Shown: in pieces, positions 9,785-24,143 of the stretch
How the letters are laid out: every line of letters starts with the position of its first letter
Position numbering within the stretch: the stretch's first letter is position 1
Assembly (NCBI GenBank): GCA_026225945.1
Contig: JAMJFZ010003581.1
Coordinates: forward strand, 9,092,501-9,156,500
Direction: 5' to 3'
DNA: 64,000 nt
From: Cricetomys ansorgei
Taxonomy: Eukaryota; Chordata; Mammalia; Rodentia; Nesomyidae
The notes under the pieces: generated by a model
Seen by the model: the letters and a program-made list of their open reading frames with translations, nothing else
What the model was told of the DNA's origin: nothing
Databases searched by the model: none
Translations under genes and position numbers: made by a program

Positions 9785-12700
9785 CTGTGAGAGCGGGCAG
9801 GCGAGTAAGAATAGGGGATCCCCAGTAACAGCCCAACAGAGCTGCCGAGAGCCTGCAGTGTCACTTAGCTCCTGTAGTCCCTGTTGCTCCAAGAAGCAAA
9901 TGGGGCTAATGGGCGTGTCCGGGTTCTTTATAGCAAAGGAGTGGGGATTGGAATGCAGGCAGTCTGCATCGGGAGCCCCTGTTCTTAGCCACCCTCTGAT
10001 TATGTATTTGACAAACATGTCTGGTGAAGAGGTGTTTCAGGCACTGCTGTGAACCCCTAGCAGGAAGTGAACTCATCTAAGCCTCTGGTAACAAACTCTA
10101 TGATTGGGCTGTATTAGCAGCCCACTCTACAGATGAAGAAACTGAGACACATAGAGGGTTAGCCCCTTAAAGATATCCAAAGGGCTGGGGACGTGGCTCA
10201 GTTAATAGAGTGATTGCCCTAGCATGCAGGAGGCCTTGGGCTGCATCTTCAGAGTCTGCGTAATCTGGGCACGGTGACACACACCTGTGATCCCAGCATT
10301 TGGGAGGCAGAGGCAGGAGGATCAGCAGTACAGGGTCATCCTCAGCTACACAGTGAATCTGAGGTCAGCCTGGGCTTCGTCAAACCCTGTCTCAAAAAAA
10401 AAAAAAAACAAAAAACAAAAAAACCCAAACAAATGAACAGCAATCTATAATCCAGAATTCTGTTCCTCCTTCACTAACTGAGCTCCCCACTCTCTGTCTT
10501 CGGCTATACGTCGTCACCAATCTGTTGTCTATCTCAGAGCCAAGAGGAACCTTTAAAAAGACAGGCTGAGAGGCCAGCTCAGAAATTAAATTTAAAAATT
10601 AAAATAGATGGCTCAGAGATTAAGAGCACTGGCCGCTCTTCCAGAGGACCCAGGTTCAATTCCCAGCACCCACATGGAGGCTCACAGTCCCCTATAACTC
10701 CAGTTCCAGGGGACCTGACACTCTCACAAAGGCATACGACACCGATGCACATGAAATGAAAGCAAATTTTAAAAATTAAAAAAGAGGCTGAATCACCGAG
10801 CGGTGGTGGCACACCCCTTTAGAGGGAACCACCGTCATGGTGAGCGCCATACTGGACAGTGGAACCCTGAGCGTCTGAGCTCAGGTGTTTTTATTGATAC
10901 GGAACTGCTCAGGTGTTCTACTGGTAGCACGTGCAGATCGTTAGCAATCACACATCTCCCACATTACGGCAACATCTGCAGACAATACAAAATGCCAAGG
11001 CCTAGGCAGCCCATCACCCAACAGTGCGCAAAACAAGTATTCTATACGTAACTAAAAATAAACTTCCACAACACAGGACAGCCAGAGTTACAACAGAGAA
11101 ACCCTGTCTGGGGGTGGGGGGGGAAAGCCCACCACAACCACCACCACCAACAACAACAAATAGAGGCTGAAAAAATAAAAATAAAAACTGAGGCTATATC
11201 AGATCCTGCTCTGCTCAGAGCTATCCCCCTCCTGGGTGAAAAGCTTAGGTTCCAGGTAGCCCTGTGGCCCAGTGGTCTCTCTCCTGACTATCCCTGGGCA
11301 CCTTCTACTCTGCTCTGTCCAGACTGATATTCTGGCCGAACCCAGGCCAAGCATGGGCAATAGGCACCCAGCTCTCTGCCTGGAATATTCTCACTCTTTC
11401 CTTTTCTCATTTCTCCAAATGTCCTCTCCACTACTCCTGCCTTGTAGAAGGCAGAGCTCTCCTCGGCCTGGCACACCTACCGTTGAGTATTCGTATGTCT
11501 TCCCAGCCCTATCCCTCCCCCTGCACCACACACAGTCTTTAAGCTCAGTCAGTAGAATGCTTTTCTAGCCAGGGGGTGGTGGCACATGCTTTTAATCCCA
11601 GCACTTGGGAGGCAGAGGCAGGCAGATCTCCGTGAGTTTGAGGCCTGGTCTACAGAGTAAGTTCAAAGATAGTCAGAGTTACAACAGAGAAAACTCTGTC
11701 TCAAAAAATAAAAAATAAAAACCCCAAACAAACAAACAAACAAATAAAAAAAGCTTTTCTATTAAGTGTGTGCACGCAGCCCTGAGTTCTACCCCCAGCA
11801 CCACGTATATACCCAATGAAGTTGTACGTGTCTATAATCCCAGGCCACATCAGGTAGAGACAGGAGGATAGGAGGTCCAAGTCCTCATCGCTGACTACAG
11901 AGAGACTCTGGGCCAGCTCGGACTATGTCATCAAGTATGCATGGGGTTGAACTGGCGGGCTGTAGCTCTCACTGCATGTCTGGGTGTTGGAGAGTAAACC
12001 CTACTGGGGGCCAGGCCGGGAGACGGAGCACCCAGCCCTCCTGATCAGAGCTGTACTCTGTGGACTAATGCTATCCGGCATTCTGTGTTCTATCTATGCC
12101 CCAAATGGATACAGTAGTTCTCTTCAAATGCAGATGTGCTAAGTCAGTCCCTCAGTCCATCCCAACATCCTCGTGAGTCAGCAGGCCATCTTTGCACGCG
12201 CGCACACACACACAGACCCCAAAGTAGTTGACGTGGTGGATAAAACCTTCCCAGAGTCCCCGCCTGCCTGGAGTTGCAGTCTACCTGTGAAATGCCAAGC
12301 ACAGTTACAACTGCCAGCTCCATCATGGTTCCCTGCAAGGATCTCTATCTCAGCCTCTAGACTTCACACTCACCCCTCCTCAGCCTTCGGAGCGGGTGTG
12401 GGTGTGGGTGTTCCCCTGTTAATAGGACTCTCTGTGCACGAACTTGTCACATGGATGATGATCCCATGTGTGCCCCTCTCATGAGAGCTGGATGAGGGCA
12501 CAGGCTGGGTCCTTAGCCTGTCCCAGAGTTTACAGGTGTTATTTTTATTGACTTTCTTGCACCACTGGGGATTGAACCCAGGGCCTTGAACATGCTAGAC
12601 GAGTGCTCTACCACCTAGCCACTTCCCCACTCCCAGGGCAAGTTAAGTGAATGACTGCCTGTCATAAAAGACTTCTGGTAGAATTTGCCCCAAGGGGTGA

Positions 12701-15700
12701 GAAGGTTTTGGAATGCTTTACTTAACAAATGCTCGTAAGTGGTAGTGGGTGCTGATGGCTCAGTTGTTAAGAGCATTTATTGTTCATGCAGAAGATCTGG
12801 GTTCAATTCCATTCCGTTCCGTTCCCAGCTCCCACATGGTGGCTCACAAACATCTGTAACTCTAATTCCAGGGAATCTGGCACCTTGCTCTGGCCTCTGA
12901 GGACACACACACGGTGCACATGTATGCAGGCAAAACTCTTGCACACATAGAATAAAAATATATCTTAGCTGAGGAATGGTGGCACACGCCTTTAATCCCA
13001 GCACTTGGGGAGGCAGAGACAAGCAGGTCTCTGAGTTCAAGACCAGCCTGGTCTACAGAGTAAGTTGAAGGACAGATAAATGTATCAGCAACAACAACAA
13101 AAAATGTACAAAGAGACTCCCTGATTACAGGCGGTCAGGTCAGGGTCCCCCAACATGAACAGGGCTTAGGTCAGGAAGTATAGATGGCTGCCCCCATGGT
13201 ACCTCGTGGGGCAGACCAAAGAGGCTCTGCGTTGTTGGGAACAGCAGCTAGGTGGCTGACTTGATATTCTGGCCTCCCTTGCTGTACCTTGCCCTCACCC
13301 CTGCCCCCCTGCCCCTCCTCACCCCCTCCTGCAGCTCGGCACCATTTTATTCTCTCCTTTTGCTTTGACTCCTAGAGGAAATTGTTTTGGCAGAGCCATA
13401 CATACGCCAAGCCTGAGTCCCACGGTCCCCACAGCGGGAATTTTCTGATTCTAGGAATAAAGTGGCTTATGCTGTGTCAGCCCAGCGGCTACAGGCCCTG
13501 TTAGAGCCTGAGAGAGTGGGGCTGGGTCAGAGGTCACTTCTCCGACCATGTGTGCTTCGCAAGGTTTACTAAGTTGAATGAGACACCAAGGGCTCATTTT
13601 TTGTTTTGTTTTATTTTTTGCCTTGATACCACTGGCTGATGGACAGGAGGCTGGAGGTCTACCTTTGCGGACCGCATCCTTGTGGGAGCCAGGACTCTCC
13701 TTCCACCGTGAAGGTATCAGGGAGCAAACTCAGGTCATCAGGCTTGGTGGCAAGAACTCTCACCCTCTGAGCCACCTCACTGGCCCATCTTGTTTTACAA
13801 ACAGGACACAAGATCTCACTCTGTAGCTCAGGCTGGCTTGGAACTCACAGCAGTCCTGCTTCAGCCTCCCAAGTGCTGGGATTGCAGAGTCTTGTAACAC
13901 AGGATGGCAGTGATCCTCCTGCCTCATCCTCCTCAGGGCTGAGCCAATAGGCAGGAAACAGTGTCCAGCAGAGTTGCGTTCTTTCTTTCTTTTTTAAAAT
14001 TTTTATTTATGTTTGTGAGTGCTCTATCTGCATGTAGACCCCATTATGATGGCTGTGAGCCACCACGTGGTTGCTGGGAATCGAACTCAGGACCTCTGGG
14101 AGAGCAGCCTGTTCTCTTAACAGCTGAGTCATCTCTCCAGCCTGAGTCGTGCGTTTCTTAACCAGCAAGTTGGTGACACCTCCTGTCTGAGGATGCAGGA
14201 TGGTGGGGGGTGGGTGGAGCTTACCTTCCTGGGCCTGGAGTGGGACCTGAGAGGCTGACCGAGAGCTGCCTTTGCTCTTCCTCCCGGCCTGGATGCCCAG
14301 AGATGGGTGCGTCTGCAACTTCCGGTGGACCTTGGGGCCTCCCAGAGCACCGTTCCCCGCATGCCCGGCACTGCCCAGCTCTGAGGGGTGGCCATGGCCG
14401 GAGCCGTTTGGCAGTAGTGGGGTGCAGCCTAAAGGGTTCCCCTGAGGCTGGCCTGGAGAGATGAAGAGAAACGGTGATGAGGGAAGTGTGAGGTCCACCC
14501 TCCAGCCATCAGCTTCAACCCTGCCTACTTCATTTTTAGATGCACCTCGGGACAGCTAAGGCAGATCTATCTTCTTTGCACAGAGAAACTGAGGCCCAGA
14601 AAGCAGAAATGACGAAATAGTCGCAGACTGGGGCCCAGCTCCCAACTCCCAAAGCAGTGTTCATTCCAGAAAAACCAAAACCAAAGGCAGAGAGAGGTAC
14701 AAAGCAAGTGGGGGAGGGGGCTGGACCCATCTTTCTTATCCCACGTGAAATCTGTGCTCTGTTTTAGGCCCCAGGATCTGGGCTACAGTGGTGGGGTAGG
14801 GGAGACCGGTTGGCTGTGGCTGCCTAAGACAGCAGTGACTCAGTTAACCTTCACCGTGGCCTCTGCCAAAACCCTCACTGTTCTCGCCCTTGGTGCTGCT
14901 GGGTGACTTATTGGGAACATCTGTTTGAAGATGCATGCCTGGCCCTGGACTCAAGGGCCCCTCATGCAGCCCCTTTGTTCTCTGACTTGCCCTAAGGCCT
15001 GCGGAGTCCCACCCTGCGCTGTTGCTGTGGGCAGAGGGTGCTGAGGGGCTCCTAGGTCTGGGGGTGAGGAGGAAGACCTCATCGGCTCTCTCCGGGTGAG
15101 GAGGGAGACCTTCTTCAGGGAGGCCAGTTACCCTCCTGGGGTTAGCAACCAATTTTAGGAAGCTAGGGAATCCCCCCAAATCCTCAGATCCTTTCTAGAT
15201 CTCATTCAAAGGATGCTTAATTTGAGCCACTTGGCACAGTCTCCAGAGGCGAGAGTGTGTGTGTTATGCTGGTACCCCTACCAGCATAGAAAGGATCACA
15301 ACAGGTCTGGGACCCCTGGTTGCTGAGTGCTTTCTGCCAACGTGGGGTTCTTCCATCCCTTAGCTGGGCCCTAGAACCCCGACTTTTCTAGGCTGACATG
15401 TGGATTTAAATTTTACAGGAGGCGATGTCAGGGGCCCTTGAGTGCTCAGGAGAGAGGAAGGTGACCTCAGGGCACCCCTGGACTGTGGCGTCTGGATCGT
15501 CTAGTAAAGGTAAAAGATGTTAGTGAGCAGTGAGGGCACCAGCTGTGTGCCAGGAAGGCAACTGTCCCAACACCTGCTAATCGTTTGCTCACGGAATCCT
15601 CTTTATCAGACTCCCCACACTCGGAGAGAGTATGTAGCTGAAGAGGACCTTGAACAGGAGTTCAAGTCCTCCTGCCTCCACCACGCCTGGCTCACTATCT

Positions 15701-18700
15701 TTTTTTTTTTTTTTAACTGACGAGGAAAGAAAGTTCCACAGAGGGACAGCATGTTTCCCAAGGCCATACAGCTAGTAAGTCTCAGAAGTGGAGCTAACCT
15801 GAGATTTTTGAGCTGGGCTCAGGACAGAGAGGCAAGGGGTGGGGCAGAGGTTGATTAACTTTTAGATCCATAGAGCCACTTCGTACAGGTAGGAGCTAGT
15901 TAACATGTTCTGAGTCGGTGTCAGGGGCAAGGTGATGTACTAAGATACTTCCATGCTGTAATGTTTTTAAACATCACAAGCAATCTATTGTTGACCCCTT
16001 TCTTAGGTGAAAAGACTCGAGGACCAGCCGGGATAATTCACAAGGTTCCACAGCTAGGGAGTGGAGGGAGGAGGCTGGAGTCTGGGAAGACAACACCAAA
16101 GACTAGGTGGGAAGCAGAGGTGCCATGCTGAGAGTGTGGGGCCAGGCATGGCTGGGGCCCGCACCTGGTAAACAGGGGCAAAGCCGTGGGAGCGGCCAGG
16201 CCTGAATCATCCTGGCTCCACAGAGATGGCTGGGCCCAGCCTTTGGCCTGCTTCACTGTCCCTTGCCCTGTTGCCTAAACATGGGTACAGTGGTCAGAGG
16301 GAGGGGGTATGTGGTGAGCCCGGGCCCTGGGAGGTGCTGCAGACACAAAGCTTGCCTGTGGCCTTGGCTGTGGGGTGGCCAAGGGGTAGGGGTGGGGCTG
16401 AGTCACAGTGCAAATACTCAAGGCCACAAACACAGGGGTGTCTGTCCCACTCCTACCTGGGGCCCTCTCCCCGTGGCTGTGGCCATGACTGCTTTGCCTT
16501 GGTTGCATGAGTGTGTACATGCAAGTGTGTGAGTATGTGAGTGTGAGTGTGTAAGTGTGAGTGTGTGTCTGTGTGAGTACATGTGTGTGAGTGTATGAGT
16601 GTGTAAGTATGTGTGTGTGTGTGTGCGTGAGTGAGTGTGTGCAGGAGGCTTATGACACTTCTCTCACAGGAGTCCAGAACCCGACCTCCAGGATGTCCAG
16701 CTTGGCCCCAGATGCCCTGGCTAGAGGCGTAGGAAGCACGCTGTCTATACCAACAAGGCAGGTGGGCATAGCAAAGCGGGGCCGGGAGACTTGAGTGCCA
16801 GGCTTGTGTCCTGGTCTGGTCTGCAACTGTGCTTTGGTTTCCTCATCTGTAAAATGGGCTTCACAAGAGCTGTGGTGACTCCGCTCTAGGGAAGCTCTCA
16901 AACTCATTAAAGACAGATGACAAACTCAGATGCTGTCCTGGAAGGTGGCAGGTGCCCCTTGCCTGGCTCCCAGAGCTCTTTTAATACCTCCAGACAGGCC
17001 TGGTAATGAAGATGAATTTTGCTCCATTCTCCCGGTAGTGGCTGGGGCACCTCCTTTGTTTTGTACCCTGGGACCTGCCCTGAAGGGCACTCTTCGTTGT
17101 GTGCCAACTTCTGGCCCTGCCCTATACACCAATTCTCTGTAGGAGGCAAAGGGTGCCTCTTGCCCTGCCACCTCAAGTTGCATTGTCTGGAGACTGGCCT
17201 CATATAAGATAGAGAGCTACTGCCTTCATAGGAGACTCAGCGACAGCCACCCCAACCTTCCTCTGCCTATACCAGCACCCCGGGCAGAGAGCTCACCCAG
17301 GGTGCATCTGTACCCCTGACAACACATATGCGTTGGATTTCCTAGGCAACCCTGCATGTTACCTCCCCAAATCCCGGTTCCCTGGGACTCACATGTCACA
17401 GCTTCTGTGGGGACATCGAGGTCAGTGCTGTTCAGAGCTTGGTGAGCCCCAGGACCACCGTCTTGGGGCATGGAGGGTGCTGCCTCCTCCAGGGAGCCCT
17501 CTTCTGACGATTTTTCTGCAGGGTAAGTTGATCCTGCTACTACCTCCAGCCCAGGGAGGAGGGACACGGTCTGGGCTAGGAAAAAAACAGATAACCAAGG
17601 TTTGTTTTCCTGGTGTCCTCCTGTCTGTCCAGGCCTAGGTCTGACCTATAATCCCAAGCACTCAATCAGCCCTCACCTCTGATCCCTTCGTGGGTCAGCC
17701 CACCATCACCCTATCTGGCTGTGGTGCTTGACTTCCAAATTGAAAGTTTCTGAATCATAACCCATGTGTGTACAAAGGCATGCGTCTGTGGGTGAGTACG
17801 TGCGTGTGGCACCGGGAGGAGGGGTCTATAGTATAAAAGGAAGCAGGGAGAGGAGAGGCACAGTGTAGGAGAAAACAGACAGGCCGTTCATCGATGGAGC
17901 TGGAGCCGAAGAGACAACCGTGGTGACCGACAGGAGCTGGGGGTTAGATGCCAAGACAAGAGACTTTGGGAGATTGGGTGGAGAAGGCAGAGCTGCTGAG
18001 ATCTGGTGGCAGGCTGTCTGGGACCAGCAAGGAAGTCAGCCACAAAGAAGAAAATGACTAGATAGGGCCCCGGGCAGACCGGAGCAAGAGGGTGCTATGA
18101 GACAGGAAGAGGGCACATGTGGAGAAACTGGGTCAGGGAAGGGGTGTTGGCAGGGGAGAGGAGTGAGGGAGCAACCTGGGGTTGAGGAGCAGGGAGGGGC
18201 CCCAGGCAGGAAGGGAGGCCGGGAGACAGCCAGGAGCACTGGGGAAGAGGTGAACCGCAGTCCCATGTAATTAGAGTGCCTCTGGGAAGGGTGGGCGGAA
18301 TAAGGGAATGAAGCCACCTTCAAACCACAGCTCCCCAGGCAGCGGAACTAGGGCCCCCTTGGGCTCCCAGGAAGGAGGGACAGAATATAGGCGGTTCCTG
18401 AGAGCCCACAGCCTCAGCCCTGGGCTTGGGGAGGTCTGGGGGTAAAGCCAGGGGTCACAGAGCCCAAGCTATGACAATTCTGGCTGGGGGGAGGGCGCAG
18501 CTGTCTCTTAGCAGACCCCAGGCTGTGCTGGACAGTGGTCTCAGAGCCTGGCTTCTCTACCTGAGAGAGGCAGATACCAAAGGGCAGGGCTGTGGGAGAC
18601 AGGCTACATTGATGGGGGTAGAGAAGAAGGGGACGGGAACAGTAGTAAGACCCAAAGATGAGAGATCAGCATCCAATCCACCCTGTACGCACCACGGAGA

Positions 18701-21700
18701 GGTGGAGAAGCGGAGACAGAGGATGCTCACACAAGTGGAAGTAGGTCTCCTTTCAGGGAACAGAGATGAACTTACACAGATGTTCCCTGAGCTGTCTTCA
18801 GATGCGAGAGGGAGAGATGGGAGCCGTGAAGGGCGATAATCAGAGCCATCCATGAATATGGGGGGGTCAGAAGCTGGAAGTAGGCCTAGGGGTGCTCCAG
18901 TGTTCAGCCATCTCACTGATTGCTGAGCCTGACACTCCACTGTCGGCCCCTAGTTCCTCTTGACCAAGGGAAGAGAGGCCCCAGAGGCCTATGGGTAGCA
19001 CAGAGGACTTGCAGGCTCAAGTAGGCATGCTTCTGTCTCAGGGCAAACCATGGGTCCCACCTGCAGATGGGAGCTGGGGCAGAGGCCAGATGGGAGCTGA
19101 GATGGGGAGGTACAGGAGGCCAGGAGAGCAGCAGGTTTATGTGTTAGGTCTCTCTTGGCAAATGGAGTTGCTCGAGAGAGGTAACAGAGGGTCTGTCCAG
19201 CCCCATCTTCTGTTAGGGTCTGTTGAAAGCACACGCACCCCACCCCCCATGGATGAAGGACGCAGACGTCAAATGGCTCTTGTCAGGTCACAGGGCTAAA
19301 ATAAGGGACAGCAGGCAAATGAGAGCTCACAGCTGAAGAGACATCATGCTTTCTGCTAGATGGAGCCCCTGCCAGCCCTGAGTTTGCCACACCAACTCAG
19401 ATCGAAAGGCTGACACTGAACTGGCGCGAAAGAACGCAGCTTGACACTTGGGTCTGAATTTCTAGGAAAAAGAACATGGTAGTTCCAGACATCAGTCCCT
19501 CGTCCCTAGAAACATCTCTCCAGGTCCCAGGCTCTGGGCTGGGGTCCTGATTCTCCTACATGATGTCATGAAAAAGACCAAAAGAGGGGTAAGTTTCAGG
19601 ATTTAAAAAAAAAAAAAAAAAAAAAGATTTATTTTTAATTCTATGTATGTGTAGGTTTGTACACATGAGAACCAGTGCCCACAGAGACCAGAAGAGGGCG
19701 TCAGATCTCCCGGATCTGCGGGAGCAACAGCAGGTTGTAGGCTGCCTGATGTAGGTGCTGGGAACTGAACTGTGGTCCTCTGTAAGAGCATCAAGTGTTC
19801 TTAACTGCTGAGCCATTGCTGCAGTCCCTCAACCTCCCTTTTTAGACAAAGTCTGGGCATCAGGGAAGACATCAAATGCACAGCAGAGGAGCCGTTCACC
19901 AGCAGCACCAGCTTACCCTTCTAGCCTATCTTTTTCCTTCCTTCCCTCCAGTCAGTCCTTCCAGCACTCAGTGTCTAACGGTGTCTAATCTAACCAAGCC
20001 CTGGATGTACCAGGATGAGAAAAATCAGTGCCAACAGAGCTACTTGCCATGGTGTGTGTGTGGTTATCATACACACGGAGGGGCAAGGATTACAGCAAAC
20101 CAGCCAGGCCTGGTGGCTCACATCTGTAATCCCAGCTCTTGGGAGGCTCAGACTGCAGGACTGCCCATAGGTTCGGGGTCAGCCTGGGCTACAGAATGAG
20201 CCTGCCTCAAAAACAAAACAAACAACAAGAGTTACTGTTAAGCTGCTGGGTGCTGCGGTGCAGGGCTGTAGGCCTAGCACTCAGGGTGCTGTGAGAGTTG
20301 GAGACTAGCCTGAGCTACACAGCAAGACCCATCTCAAAGAAAGAGGGGGAGGTGGGAGGACAGGAAGGGAGGAAGGAAACAGGGAGGGAGGGGGGATGGA
20401 AGGGAGAGAAAGAAAGGGAAAAGAGAAAGAAGAAAGAAAGGAAGGTTGCAGCAGGGATATTTACAGGGACTGGTGAGGAAGAGGACTGGGTGTAGTTCAG
20501 CAGTTAGAACACTTGTTTGACATGAAACAACCATGGTTTCTACTCCCAGCACTGCCCTACACCAAAGAAACAAACACAAAAAAGGATCCCTGGGGTGTGA
20601 TGTCACTTACCTTTAACCCTAGCGCTTGGGAGGTGGAGGTGAGAAGATCAAGAGTTAAAGGCCAGCCTTGGCTATATATTTAGCAAGGTGAAGGCCAGCC
20701 TTGGCTGGCCTGGGCCTCATGAGATTAAGTCTTTAAAACAAGTGCCCCTTTTGTACAGAGTTCACAGGTCTGTACAGACAGAGTCAACATATCTCCTCTT
20801 TTGGGCCCCAGGGCTTAAGAAGGAAGGCAAGCAACCTCTTGCTTTAAGGAGATTGGGGTCCCCATCTCTGTCCTCTTCACCCCAGTGTCCCAGATGATCA
20901 CCTACAGGGATGGTGACCTTGAACCTGGGAGGCACACAAGATTCTAGAGAGACCAGAATGAGGCCTGGGGAGTAAGGAGCTGTCAGGACAGAGAGGAAGG
21001 ACAGCGTCTGGACCCCAAGACCAGGGCTGGGAACAGCACCTAGGATAGATGGAACAGAAGAGCCCAGGCACACATGGAGGGAAGACTCTCAGATGAAGAG
21101 GCTGAAGAGTCTGGTGTTTCTTCTGTCCAGCCACAGAGAAGAGAGCATCTCTAAGGAGAATCTCCTGGAGTGTGGATGGAAAGAAGGTAGAGGGAAGGCA
21201 AAGTTGGGAAGGCCGAGAGGGAACACTGTGGGCTGGTGATCCCAGCCACTCGCTAGTACATCTCCCTCATCCACTTGACCAGAGGGATGTCATTCTTTAT
21301 TTACACAGCAACCATGCTAGTGTCCAACATCCCTGGTGAAACCTAGACAGGATTCCCTTCAACACACGCTCATCCTTAACATGGGGTAAGGTTCTGCTCC
21401 GCAGGTCAGAGCTCTAGCAAGGAGTGCAAGGCTCGTATTTAAATCCACAAGCCCTGCAGGAAAGGCTGGGCGACTCATACCAGCAGCAGGGACCTCATGG
21501 ACTCCCTCTGCCTGCTACCCACCAGGTTGGGGGGTGGGGGTGGCTCTTGGCCAGGAAGGAAGAGGAGGACCTCTTACAGGTAGGATGGGTTCACTTTGAA
21601 CCTGGCTAGTTCTCACACTCTGGGGCTCCGAATCCAGCCCCTAGCATCGTGTTTGAGGAAGGTGGCTCTCTGGGCTCTCTGCCCCTTGGGCTATGACTGT

Positions 21701-24106
21701 CTCTGGAAAGAGAAGACCAGGACTTCAGGCCCGAAAGTGGTGGTTGAAACTCCACATATGGCTCTCTTCATGACTAGACATTCATGGCCTCTGTCACACA
21801 TCTTCGGTTAATGTACAAAGGTCTTGTGTTCCAGGCAGACTAGCCTGTCCATCCCCCCGAGCCATCGCAACAGCTTCTGACTAAACGGCCTGTGTTTATA
21901 TAGTTCCCCATGACCACGATGCAGGCTATCCTTCATGGTCCAGCCACAACCTCATCTCTTTCTCCAAGAAGCCTTCCCTGACACCTGGGCATCAGTCCTT
22001 CCTACAAACAGCCCCGTTACTGGCAGTGAGGTGCTGGCTTCTGCAAACGGGACCATTGTCAGTCTCCTTCTCTTCGGACGGTCGGTATTTACCTCTGCAT
22101 GTCTGCGGCTGAGTGTTGGAGTTCAGAAAGTCCCAGGTTAAAGGAAGAAGACAGAGGGGCCACATTGAGGATTAGGGATGGCAGCTGGCTTTAACTGCAA
22201 GGAGACCAGAGAAGGTGGACTCTTTTGATCCCCTAGGCCCAGGCCCAGGGCACTAAGCGAAGGACTGGAGAGGATCTGAGCTGCCAGTTAGGTTCAATCC
22301 AGTTCTTTTATTTTAGGTCCAAAGGCTCCAATTCCAAGGAAATTGAATTTAGAACCACGGATAGAAATGTGACACCCCAGTGCTGGGAAGAAATTTTGTG
22401 GGTTAGGGAGCCAGGCTCTGGGGGGGGGGGACTCTCAGGAAAGGGTGGGGGTAGAGGTGGGTTGGGGAGTCAAGTGTGTGAGGGCTTGGCCAGAGCACTA
22501 ACCAGAGCTGCCCCCCACCCCAGTCCTGTTGTGTCCTGTCTGCATCTTGGATGCCCGAAAGAGGAGGCCAAGTCACCCCATGGCTGTCCTACCAGCAGCT
22601 TCCACCCTTGGGAACAGCGCTGTGGCCTCCCTGTTCTGTGGGCACACAGGGAGCATGGCGGGGGGTGGGGGGGCGTGTGTGTGTTCTGGTCTCAGAATCA
22701 GGCGTCTGTGGGGTTTTGGCTGAGTCTTTTGCGGTTTGGGCTTCCTGGGTAGCAGGCAGAACAGAACAGGACAAGTGGTATAAAAGCTACATTGTCTGGC
22801 CCAGTTCAGGCTGGGGAGGGGGCTGGCTGGGGCACTGAGGGCCTCAAGTTACAGCCCAGGACTAAGGTTTCCCCAGCAGTCCCCCTAGACTCTGTACACT
22901 TTGAGCACACTTTGCCACCCCCCCCCTCCACCGCCGTCGTTGTTGGGTGGGGAGCAGGTCAGACAAGGGAGGGATCTTGGAAGGAGATAGCAGAAGCCAG
23001 AGCAGAGAAAATGAATAAGGGAAGGAAGAAAGTATGGAAAAGTGGGGGTGGGCGAGAGGCCAAGAGAGACAGAGAAAGTTCCCAGACACAGAGGCCTCCC
23101 GGTGCCCCCCCCCCATTCCCCACTGTCCTTCCAAGCTGAAGGAGTGTGGTCCTTGGAGGAGCACTACTCCCCAGAATTCTAAGTGCTGTGTCAAGGGCTC
23201 TACTAGAGCAGGAACTCAGGGACGGTGGAAATGGAGCATAGACACATTTAGTCTCATCTATGTGCTGGCCATTGGCCAGACATCTCTCAGTTTTTGGAGA
23301 CCCTCCACCTCTACAGTTATGAGGGCCCGGGTCAGGCAGACAGGCTGTGGAGATCATCCCACAAACCGAAAAAAAAGCTAGGGGGTGGTCAGAGTGTGCA
23401 GGTGTGAATGGGTTGGGGGGTGTTGTAGAGCGTAGGCCAGAGAGGGGAAAGGACTTGTCCAAGACCATGAGGGGAGTTTGAGGTCCAGGCCGGGATCTTT
23501 GTTACTGAGACAGTCTGGGGAAAGGGAAAAATTAGTTTGGGTGGAGGAAGGCAGGGCCTCTGACTGTGCCAAAATGGGGGTTTAAGTCTGGGCCTACACT
23601 TCTGAGCTCTGCCCACCCCGGATTCTGAATGAATCTAGACTTCTAAAAGAGCCTCAGAGAAAGCTCTAGACTGTAAGGACAAGGGACTGGGAAGCTAGCC
23701 TGGGGAGTGTGCCCCACCCCCACCCCAGGGAGCCGCACACCCTTCCTCAGTCTGTAGGCTCCTGGGAGAATCACCATAGTTTAGGCTCTGAGGTGGGGGA
23801 TGGGACATTTTACTAGTTGTGGATAATGTGTGTATCTGTGCCACGCAGGACAGGGATTGGGGGAGGGATTGCAGTATCGAGGAGGGAAGGGGGCCAGGTT
23901 CCAGATTTGTGGCCACTAGTTGCTGAGACAAAAGTTTTTAAAAAGCGCCCTAGCTACACTCTGCTTAGTTTGGGGGAAGGGAAAAAGAGAGACTCACCCC
24001 CCCCACACACACACCTCCCACCACACACCCTGCCTAAGGCCCTCATAAATATTTACACACTGGGCAGAAATGGTTGGGACACAAATCCCAATATTATCCA
24101 GACACC

Positions 24107-24143
<37 letters not shown>

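Larger units (their letters stand above)
9785..14224 (-). other. MDFI last intron (4.4 kb), SINE-rich
   Basis: GT-AG intron packed with B2, B1, B4, ID and MIR elements and one LTR fragment, listed separately. No additional exon recognised. Confidence 0.85.
14453..17392 (-). other. MDFI intron (2.9 kb) with ancient MIRs
   Basis: GT-AG intron. Recent rodent SINEs are nearly absent. It holds MIR fragments, a GT/GA-rich stretch and unique sequence. No further exon recognised. Confidence 0.8.

Noticed and set aside
9405..10052. Plus-strand frames opposite the MDFI last exon
   Set aside because: Antisense shadows of the cysteine-rich coding sequence.
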